Below are positions 35,245-41,862 of a DNA stretch of 42,964 nucleotides, piece after piece. The notes beneath the pieces are model-generated. The model was not told the DNA's origin and did no database searches. It was given only the letters and a program-made list of their open reading frames with translations. A program made the translations under genes and the position numbers. This stretch comes from Pseudomonadota bacterium (GTDB lineage: Bacteria; Pseudomonadota; Gammaproteobacteria; Steroidobacterales; Woeseiaceae): the NCBI GenBank assembly GCA_022567295.1, contig JADFHE010000010.1, positions 35,285 to 78,248 on the forward strand, given 5' to 3'. Within the stretch, counting starts at the first letter, position 1. Every line of letters starts with the position of its first letter.

Positions 35245-35652
35245 GTGATAACAGGCCGATGTGAGTGTGCAACAGTAAAGTATCAGGTTAGTGGCGACAT
35301 CGTTGATTTTTGCCACTGCCATTGTTCGATATGTCGACGCATTCATGGCGCGGCATTTGCGACATGGGGTGGTGTCGCACGTGATGACTTCGCTTTCATC
35401 TCGGGCGAAGATAAGCTCCGCACCTACGCGTTTTCAGAAAGGTCAGACAGCATTTTTTGCTCTACCTGCAGCTCAACCGTTCTGGTCGACTTCAAAGCAG
35501 AAGCCGACATGCTCTATATTACATTGGGTACTGTCGACGGCGATGTCGAGTGTCCCGACGGATATCACCAGTTTGCTGGTTCGAAGGCGCCCTGGTACGA
35601 GATTACCGACGACCTGCCACAGCACGATGGGTGGCCTGTCCATCCGAAATAG
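35245..35652 (+). CDS. GFA/CENP-V family zinc protein (copy 2)
   Basis: This 135-residue protein has the same zinc motifs as copy 1: GRCECATVKYQV, CHCHCSICRRIHGAAF and FCSTCSSTV, with a shared ending (GSKAPWYEITDDLPQHDG against GSKAPWHEIIDNLPQYD). The start is GTG 35245 with GAGGA at 35233-35237; the longer open frame upstream lacks a ribosome site. It follows the inverted repeat at 35170-35191 and precedes the NADP-binding protein gene by 8 bp. The catalytic role is unknown. Confidence 0.85.
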   Translation: MITGRCECATVKYQVSGDIVDFCHCHCSICRRIHGAAFATWGGVARDDFAFISGEDKLRTYAFSERSDSIFCSTCSSTVLVDFKAEADMLYITLGTVDGDVECPDGYHQFAGSKAPWYEITDDLPQHDGWPVHPK

Positions 35653-35660
35653 GAAAGACG

Positions 35661-36503
35661 ATGTTAATGAAATTCAGTAGTTGTATGGCTGTCATTTTCG
35701 CAGCGATTATTGTCGCTTCGATCAGCGCGTCATTAGCCGATTCCGTAGAGTCCGAAATCGTTATTGCCATCATAGGCACCGGCGACATGGGCGATTCCCT
35801 GGGACCCCGATTTACCGAACTCGGGTACTCGGTTGTCTACGGATCCCGGTATCCAGACAGTGAAAAGGCTCAACGGGTGCTGAAGCTATCGGGCCCGAAC
35901 GCCCGTGTCACGACCCAACGGGAAGCGGCACAGGCAGGCGACATTGTAGTGCTTGCCGTGCCATGGCCGGCGATGGCAACGGTCGCTCAAAATCTTGGTT
36001 CACTCGATGGCAAGATCGTGATTGATATTTCGTTTCCTCATCGGCAGGCGGACGATGGCTATTACGAGTCGATGGTCGAAACGTCGAGCGCCGAAATGAT
36101 CCAGCAATGGAATCCGGGAGCCCGGGTCCTAAAGACGTTTGCATTACAAGCGAGCTACGTCATCGACGATCCAGGTGTTGTCGGTGGTCCTGTTAGCATC
36201 CCGATTGCGTCCGATGACCGCGAGGCGAAAGAGCAGGTGGCTGCTATTATTGTTGCAATGGGTCTCGATCCGATCGATGCGGGCCCGCTGCGATTTGCAC
36301 GAGAGTTGGAAGCAATGCAGCGTCTGTATGGAGTGCCGTTTTTCCAGCGTCGCGCCGCGGCTTGGGAATTTTACTTTCGACGCAGTTATTTCTGGGAATG
36401 TATCTGGGAAGATGACTGGTCGGACCCCGTGGCCGATGCGGACGATCTGGCCGATGTGCCCGAGACCCAGGGTCCCGCCATGGCTTGCCCGGGAACTCGC
36501 TAG
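35661..36503 (+). CDS. Secreted NADP/F420-oxidoreductase-like protein
   Basis: This 280-residue protein has an N-terminal signal-like segment (MKFSSCMAVIFAAIIVASISASLAD split by the start uncertainty, cleavage near SLAD). A Rossmann domain follows: IAIIGTGDMGDSLGPRFTELG, then VVYGSRYPDSEKA, as in NADPH-dependent F420 reductase-like (NpdG/FprA-type) proteins. The later GDIVVLAVPWPAM and KIVIDISFP also fit that family. Export is odd because NADP is cytosolic. A lipoprotein or tail-anchored form is possible. The C-terminus is rich in Trp and Asp. Start ATG 35661 with AGGAAAG at 35651-35657; ATG 35667 is an alternative. Confidence 0.72.
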   Translation: MLMKFSSCMAVIFAAIIVASISASLADSVESEIVIAIIGTGDMGDSLGPRFTELGYSVVYGSRYPDSEKAQRVLKLSGPNARVTTQREAAQAGDIVVLAVPWPAMATVAQNLGSLDGKIVIDISFPHRQADDGYYESMVETSSAEMIQQWNPGARVLKTFALQASYVIDDPGVVGGPVSIPIASDDREAKEQVAAIIVAMGLDPIDAGPLRFARELEAMQRLYGVPFFQRRAAAWEFYFRRSYFWECIWEDDWSDPVADADDLADVPETQGPAMACPGTR

Positions 36504-36513
36504 ATTAGCGGGC

Positions 36514-37788
36514 CTATAACCGATCCTTGATTTTATAGTACATCATGCCGAGCGCCACCATTGGCGTGCTCAGCAGGTGCGCCCCTGGAACGGTGAACGG
36601 TTTGACGTTTGCGAACATATCGAATTCCTCTACCGTGCCGGCGACAGCATCGGCCAGGATCTTGCCGGCCAGGTGTGTGACATTGACGCCGTGGCCTGAG
36701 AAGCCCTGACAGTAGAAAATGCTGGGAGAGATCCGGCCGAACAGCGGCACCCGGTTAATGGGTACGCCGATCGTGCCGCCCCAGGCATAGTCGATGCCGA
36801 TATTCGCGAGCTGCGGATAGACTCTGCCCAGTTTCGGCCGCAGTTTTTTCTCAATGACTTCGGGATCCTCGCCAAAATAGTTGCAGCGTCCACCAAACAG
36901 CAGACGCTTGTCAGCACTCAGCCGGAAATACTCCAGAACGAAATTCGGGTCGCATACCGCGAGGTCTTGCGGATTTACGACGCTCACTATTTCTTCTGAG
37001 AGCGGTTCCGTCGCAACGATGAAGCTGTTTACCGGGAACATGATGCCGCGCAGCTTTCGGTCCAGCGCGTGATAGGCATTGCCCGCGATAATAACGGCGT
37101 CCGCAGTCACAGAACCGTGTTCAGTAACGACTCTTGGCCTGCTGACTTTCTCTATATCGATGACGTGCGACTGCTCGTAAATTGTCACGCCGAGCGAGAC
37201 AGCCGCTCTCGCTTCGCCAACGCACAGTTTCAGTGGATGTAGATGACCGTTACCCATGTTCAGCAGCGCGCCAATATAGGAGTGGGTCCCTATTGTCTCC
37301 CTGGTTTCCTCCGCAGATAACAATCGGAATTCATGGGGAAACTCGTCTCTTTGAAGTCGCTCGAAATCCGCGCGTTGTTCACGTAGATGCCTTTCCTTGA
37401 TAGCGACGTCGAGATAGCCGAACTTCAGGTCGCACTCGATGCCATATTTCTGCACGCGCTCGCGGATAATCTCGTGTCCGGCCCAGCGCAAGTCTTTGAA
37501 AACGATATCTGCGTCTCTGCCAAGGTTTTTCGCGATGACTTTCTCACCGGATATGCCGCTGATCATTTGGCCACCGTTGCGACCGGATGCGCCCCATCCG
37601 ACTTTGTTTGCCTCAACGACATGCACATCGTAACCGCGCTCGGCGAGGTGTAATGCCGTTGAGATTCCAGTAAAGCCCGCGCCGATAACGCAGACATCCG
37701 CGAACTGGTCTCCCTGCAACGGGACGAAGTCCGTAACGTCGTTAACGGTGGCGGCGTAATAGGAACCTGTGTGAGCTTGTGCTTGCAT
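36514..37788 (-). CDS. FAD-dependent amine/amino-acid oxidase (PuuB-like)
   Basis: This 424-residue flavoprotein of the DAO family begins with a Rossmann motif, VCVIGAGFTGISTALHLAERG (split here as DVCVIGAGFTG and ISTALHLAERG), then VEANKVGWGASGRNGGQMI, in which the flavin may be covalently linked in some relatives. The C-terminal region (FSGHGVNVTHLAGKILAD) completes the FAD site. It resembles gamma-glutamylputrescine oxidase and other amine oxidases. Start ATG 37788 (MQAQAHTGSYYAATVND). It is 126 bp downstream of the AraC regulator on the same strand. The substrate is unknown but probably an amine or N-methyl amino acid. Confidence 0.85.
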   Translation of the reverse strand: MQAQAHTGSYYAATVNDVTDFVPLQGDQFADVCVIGAGFTGISTALHLAERGYDVHVVEANKVGWGASGRNGGQMISGISGEKVIAKNLGRDADIVFKDLRWAGHEIIRERVQKYGIECDLKFGYLDVAIKERHLREQRADFERLQRDEFPHEFRLLSAEETRETIGTHSYIGALLNMGNGHLHPLKLCVGEARAAVSLGVTIYEQSHVIDIEKVSRPRVVTEHGSVTADAVIIAGNAYHALDRKLRGIMFPVNSFIVATEPLSEEIVSVVNPQDLAVCDPNFVLEYFRLSADKRLLFGGRCNYFGEDPEVIEKKLRPKLGRVYPQLANIGIDYAWGGTIGVPINRVPLFGRISPSIFYCQGFSGHGVNVTHLAGKILADAVAGTVEEFDMFANVKPFTVPGAHLLSTPMVALGMMYYKIKDRL

Positions 37789-37913
37789 CGTATCTCGATC
37801 TCGTTCACGAGTTTTGACGAAAGGCTGTGAGCAATGCATCCTGCCCGATAGGGGGAATTCGTTTCGCCGGATCCTATGGTACGCCGGAAGGCACATGCAA
37901 CCCGGATATTTTC

Positions 37914-38708
37914 CTAGTGGTGCATCTGTACTCGAGCGCGGCGATACTGGGCAGGGGTCTGGCCGACGTACTTTTTGAAGGCCGCGTAGAACGCTGAATT
38001 GGAATTAAATCCGACCGTGAAAGCGATGTTCAATATGGCACCGTTCTGGTCGTCGAGGTGGGCCAGCAACTCTGTGGCATGTGTGATTCTGTGTTGATTC
38101 AGGTAATCAAAGAAACTCATGCCGAATCCGGAATTGATGACCTGGGACAAGTGATTGACTGAGCAACCGACTGTCTCAGCGAGCTTTGGCAGCGTCAGCT
38201 CAGGCAGAAGGTATGCCTGTTGCCCGCGCATGATTCGTTCGAGCCGCTCTTTGTAGTCACGCATTTGTTCGTCGCTCAGACCAGACTTCGCGTACTTATG
38301 TCTGTGCGGCACGCGAGAGGTTAGCATCGCGAGTTTCGACGGCCGGGCCATGCCCGGAACATCATAGTAGTCGGTGATCGTTATCGCTGCATCGCCATGC
38401 AACGCCATGAATTCGGCACCACGAACCGTATCCAAAGTTTCGCCATTTTCTGCTTTCTCGAACGAGTACATCCGGTATTGATACGCGATTGTGTTTCTAC
38501 TCGTCAGGATTTCTCCGATCAGCTCATAACGGTGTCGGGAATTAGAGAAAAGATCGTTGAGATTCGTGATCACCTCGTCGCGCGAGCGTTGCGCGTGCTC
38601 TGGAATATCGAAGTAAATTCCGTCAGCAGTGAGATGGTCCGCTACGCCTTTTGGATCCGAGTGGTTCCAGGCATCAAAATAGCTTGCCACAAACTGTGTT
38701 GCTCGCAT
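37914..38708 (-). CDS. AraC-family regulator with N-terminal SnoaL/NTF2-like domain
   Basis: This 264-residue protein joins a SnoaL-like alpha/beta cone domain (about 5-130, FVASYFDAWNHSDPKGVADHL and GIYFDIPEHAQ) to a C-terminal AraC HTH pair (LPKLAETVGCSVNHLSQVIN, then ILNIAFTVGFNSNSAFYAAF and the ending TPAQYRRAR). SnoaL-like domains bind small molecules, so it may sense the substrate of the neighbouring pathway. Start ATG 38708 (MRATQFVASY) has a G-rich site upstream; a longer start at 38729 is possible. It lies between the amine oxidase and the degraded GlcG-like gene. An inverted repeat lies 55 bp upstream. Confidence 0.85.
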   Translation of the reverse strand: MRATQFVASYFDAWNHSDPKGVADHLTADGIYFDIPEHAQRSRDEVITNLNDLFSNSRHRYELIGEILTSRNTIAYQYRMYSFEKAENGETLDTVRGAEFMALHGDAAITITDYYDVPGMARPSKLAMLTSRVPHRHKYAKSGLSDEQMRDYKERLERIMRGQQAYLLPELTLPKLAETVGCSVNHLSQVINSGFGMSFFDYLNQHRITHATELLAHLDDQNGAILNIAFTVGFNSNSAFYAAFKKYVGQTPAQYRRARVQMHH

Positions 38709-38763
38709 TAGAAGCCCCCCAGCATCCAACAGTCGAGGCTACATCCTAGCGCAAGAACGCCGC

Positions 38764-38787
38764 ATATGTCATCACAGATTGACATAT
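38764..38787. promoter_or_regulatory. Perfect inverted repeat upstream of the AraC regulator
   Basis: ATATGTCA (38764-38771) and TGACATAT (38780-38787) are perfect reverse complements with an 8-nt spacer. The site is about 55 bp before the AraC start on the minus strand and directly after the end of the pseudogene. A regulator site is likely, though AraC proteins usually prefer direct repeats. Confidence 0.45.
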
Positions 38788-38788
38788 C

Positions 38789-39039
38789 CTAAAGGGCATC
38801 AGCTCCTGCCTGGGCAACCTGGCCATCTTCGGACGACTTAACGCCGCTGACCCCAATAGCACCAACGATTTCGCCATTATGTCTTAATGGAATGCCCCCT
38901 CGATAGGGAGCATGTCGGCCAGTGCCAAGTAGCCCTGACGGCCTTCTGCCACGGTTTTCTCCCAGAATTGGGTCGGCCGACGGAACATCAACGCGGTCTT
39001 GGCTTTTGTGATCGCCACGTCAATACTGCCCAACTGCAC
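38789..39039 (-). pseudogene. GlcG/HbpS-family (heme-binding-like) gene remnant
   Basis: On the minus strand the translation reads GSIDVAITKAKTALMFRRPT, then FWEKTVAEGRQGYLALADML and PIEG. A shift by one base at the C-run at 38895-38899 gives GGIPLRHNGEIVGAIGVSG, VKSSEDGQVAQAGADAL and stop. This is the conserved core of the GlcG/HbpS family (DUF336). The N-terminal 40-50 residues are missing: similarity begins only 4 bp after the GcvT-like stop. So both a 5' truncation and a one-base frameshift in a G-run are visible. Between this remnant and the neighbours there is no further gene. Confidence 0.8.
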
Positions 39040-39042
39040 ATT

Positions 39043-40239
39043 TTAGCAATCAGGCGGTGGCGTGGCACGTGCCCGTGCCGGTGCCCAGAACGGTTTTTGT
39101 TTACGTATACACCGGGCCACTCGGCTGTACTGGCGCAGTTCCTTCTCGTAATAGATTTCCGCCCACAGCTCACCGTCGAGATGCTCTGTTTTGATCATGG
39201 CCAACGCGATGTTCGCTTTTACAGCCGGTGACCACATGGCGGACGTTACGTAGCCAATTTCCTTCGTGCAGCGCTTGTTTCTGTATATGTATGAGCCCTC
39301 AGCTGGCTTGTTGCCCTCGATATCGAGCTTCGTCAATGTGTACTTCGGTCCGCGTCGCTTTTCCTCTAGCAGGGCACTGCGACCACTGAAGTGCGGCTTG
39401 TTGAAGTCGACGAGCCAGCCCAGGCTCAATTCGAACGGCGTCTGGTCGTGCTCAAAGTGGACAGTCCTGAGTGCCTCATTGAATTCCATCGCGGGCATGA
39501 TGAAACCAGCCTCAAGACGCGCCATATTCGTCGCCGTTTCGCCGAAGGGCTGAATGCCGTAGTCCTCACCCGCGGCATAAAGTTCATCCCACAGTTCGAG
39601 CGCAAGTCCCGGCTGGATCCAGAGTTCGTATCCAAGGTCACCCGTGAAACCGGTGCGCGACACCATGAGCGTGTCGCCATGGAATGGAAATCGCTTGATG
39701 TCGAACGGTTTTGCGGTGTCGATGCCGTCGAGCCCCATGTTCTTCAGCGTCGCGCAGGATGTGGGTCCCTGCAAGGCGAGCGCCGCAAAGTCATCGGTCA
39801 CGTCCGTGACACTGACGTCGTTGAATCCGAATGCGCTTTTTTCAAGCCATGCGGTACATGGACTGCCGCAGGTCAGCATGAATTTATTGCTGCTCAATTT
39901 GAAAATCGTGCCGTCATCGATCATGCGGCCTTCGTCGGTACACCAGACACAATAGCCCACCCGGTCGAGTCCGATCTTGGCAACGTCTCTCGTCACCATT
40001 CGGTTCAACATCGCTTCGGCATCACGGCCGCGTATTTCATATTTCTGCATCGGGCAGATGTCGTAGGTCGCACAGGTATTGCGAACGCAAAAGTACTCGT
40101 ATTCGCCGTCGTAGTAGCACTCGGCGAACTTGTAGCCGTTCCACGCCGCCCACGAGTCGCGAATATTGAGCTCTTTCGCCCTGGGATAAAAGGGCGTCCG
40201 TTTGAGCCGTTCGCCCGCGTATGGGTCAGTCGTAGTCAT
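39043..40239 (-). CDS. GcvT-like tetrahydrofolate-dependent aminomethyl/demethylase protein
   Basis: This 398-residue protein resembles the T protein of glycine cleavage and the THF-dependent demethylases related to DmdA and LigM. Key parts include YDICPMQKYEIRGRDAEAMLNRMVTRD, split as YDICPMQKYEI and DAEAMLNRMVTRD, then FTGDLGYELWI and GLDGIDT. LEAGFIMPAMEF is where GcvT has its folate-site LE(A/S)G. It probably moves a one-carbon unit from a methylated or aminomethyl substrate to THF. It lies 3 bp after the flavoprotein gene and so is in one operon with two PYROXD2-like genes, not with gcvH or gcvP. Not necessarily glycine cleavage. Low-complexity C-terminus (ARARATPPPDC). Confidence 0.85.
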   Translation of the reverse strand: MTTTDPYAGERLKRTPFYPRAKELNIRDSWAAWNGYKFAECYYDGEYEYFCVRNTCATYDICPMQKYEIRGRDAEAMLNRMVTRDVAKIGLDRVGYCVWCTDEGRMIDDGTIFKLSSNKFMLTCGSPCTAWLEKSAFGFNDVSVTDVTDDFAALALQGPTSCATLKNMGLDGIDTAKPFDIKRFPFHGDTLMVSRTGFTGDLGYELWIQPGLALELWDELYAAGEDYGIQPFGETATNMARLEAGFIMPAMEFNEALRTVHFEHDQTPFELSLGWLVDFNKPHFSGRSALLEEKRRGPKYTLTKLDIEGNKPAEGSYIYRNKRCTKEIGYVTSAMWSPAVKANIALAMIKTEHLDGELWAEIYYEKELRQYSRVARCIRKQKPFWAPARARATPPPDC

Positions 40240-40242
40240 AAT

Positions 40243-41862
40243 TTATTCATCGTAAAAGTCATCTTCAGGAACTGTATTGGTACGCCGCAGATCGATGAGT
40301 ATTTCGCGTGCTGCATTTGCACCGCACACCGCGGACACACCCCCGCCCGGGTGAGTTGATGAGCCGCACATGTAAAGATTCTTTACGGGCATGCGGTACT
40401 GGCCATACCCCGGGAAAGGCCGGTTGAAGAACAGCTGATCGATCGTGAGTTCTCCTTGAAAAATATTGCCTTCGGTCAGTCCGATTTCCTGTTCGATGTC
40501 GTACGGCGTACGAACTTCCATGTGTACGATGAGGTCTCTGAAGCCCGGGCTGTAGCGCTCTATTTTCCGGATGACAGATTCGCCAAACTGATCGCGTTTT
40601 TCAGGCGTCCAGGGCCCGTCTGCGAGCTCCGCTGGGCAGTACTGAATGAAATTGGACATCCAGTGCTGGCCGGGTGGTGCAACCGTTGGGTCCCAGGCGG
40701 AAGGAATAACGGATTCAATGAACGGGTCGTCTGACCAGCGACCGTGCTTCCAGCAGTCGTACGCTCGTTCCATGGTTTCGAGTGAGCCGGAGAAGGTCTG
40801 ACCGCCGCGATTGATGTAGCGATTTTCCGGTAAACCCGTGAATTTCGGCATGCCCGACAGCGCGATATTGACCTTGCCCGAGGAGCCGCGGATCTTGAAG
40901 TTCTTCGCTTTCTCGTAGATGCCTTCAGGCAAGTCGTCCTTGTCGACAATGCGAGTGAATGTGCGTTTCGCATCCAGGTTTGACACAACAATGCGCGCCC
41001 GGATTTCGTCGCCGTTTTCGAGTACGACACCGACAGCCTTGCGATTTTCCACGAGCAATTTCTGCACACCGGCGTTGGTTCGAATTTTGCCACCGTGTTC
41101 CTGCATGGCACCGGCAATGGCATCTGAAATGGCTCCCATGCCGCCGCGCGCGAGGCCCCAGGCCCCGATGCTGCCATCGACGTCTCCCATAACATGATGC
41201 AGCAAGATGTACGACGAACCGGGCGAGTGAGCGCCCAGTGCGGTGCCGATAATGCCCGGGCTGGCCATCGCGGCTTTGATCAAATCATTTTCGAAATAAT
41301 CTTCGAGATATTCCGCTGCGCTCATCGTGAAAAAGCGCACGTATTCGTAAATTTCTTTTTCGCCCAGTCGCCAGAACTGCTTGGCAAGGAAGATGAGTTC
41401 CATTATGTCCCGCGGCCGAAACGACGTCGGGTCGGGCGGGGTACGCATTAAGGTCTTGCGGATGAGTTGCGCGTAGCGCGTCAGGTCTGTCTGAAAGCGG
41501 TGCATTGCATCCGCGTCGTGCGGGGAATGGCGCTTTAGCTCATGGTGTGCGGCTTCCTCGTCGTGGTACGCGATGAATCTCTCATCGCCATCAGCGAAAT
41601 TTACGGTACCGAGATAAGGCACGAGAATCAGTCCGTGCCGGGCCAGATCCAGATCGCGATGAATCGCTTGTCGCATCATGCTGCAGACGTAGGAACAACT
41701 TGAGTAAGTCCATCCTTCGTGCATTTCCCGGGATACGCTGGCGCCACCGATGTAGTCGTTCTTCTCGAGCACGACGACGTTGAGTCCCGCTTTGGCAAGG
41801 TAGGCCGCGTTGGTCAGTCCATTGTGACCGGCACCGATGATAATTGCGTCATAATTGTTCAT
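40243..41862 (-). CDS. PYROXD2/CrtI-like NAD(P)/FAD-dependent oxidoreductase
   Basis: This 539-residue flavoprotein of the phytoene-desaturase-like family begins DAIIIGAGHNGLTNAAYLAK (FAD Rossmann motif, GxGxNG) followed by VVVLEKNDYIGGASVSRE. The C-terminus carries LYMCGSSTHPGGGVSAVCG, the second FAD contact, as in CrtI and mammalian PYROXD2. Unlike carotenoid enzymes it sits in no crt cluster. Its ATG overlaps the upstream gene's TGA (ATGA), so translation is coupled with the neighbouring paralogue, and the GcvT-like gene follows 3 bp downstream. The substrate is unknown; a desaturation or amine/amide oxidation is possible. Confidence 0.85.
   Translation of the reverse strand: MNNYDAIIIGAGHNGLTNAAYLAKAGLNVVVLEKNDYIGGASVSREMHEGWTYSSCSYVCSMMRQAIHRDLDLARHGLILVPYLGTVNFADGDERFIAYHDEEAAHHELKRHSPHDADAMHRFQTDLTRYAQLIRKTLMRTPPDPTSFRPRDIMELIFLAKQFWRLGEKEIYEYVRFFTMSAAEYLEDYFENDLIKAAMASPGIIGTALGAHSPGSSYILLHHVMGDVDGSIGAWGLARGGMGAISDAIAGAMQEHGGKIRTNAGVQKLLVENRKAVGVVLENGDEIRARIVVSNLDAKRTFTRIVDKDDLPEGIYEKAKNFKIRGSSGKVNIALSGMPKFTGLPENRYINRGGQTFSGSLETMERAYDCWKHGRWSDDPFIESVIPSAWDPTVAPPGQHWMSNFIQYCPAELADGPWTPEKRDQFGESVIRKIERYSPGFRDLIVHMEVRTPYDIEQEIGLTEGNIFQGELTIDQLFFNRPFPGYGQYRMPVKNLYMCGSSTHPGGGVSAVCGANAAREILIDLRRTNTVPEDDFYDE

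Noticed and set aside
39391..40359. A 322-codon open frame on the plus strand opposite the GcvT-like gene
   Set aside because: It is antisense to a well-supported gene, has no recognisable domain, and no ribosome site; its length follows from the codon bias of the true gene.
40243..41862. Carotenoid biosynthesis (phytoene desaturase)
   Set aside because: The proteins share the CrtI-like fold, but no crtB, crtE or crtY is nearby and the sequence fits the PYROXD2-like branch better.
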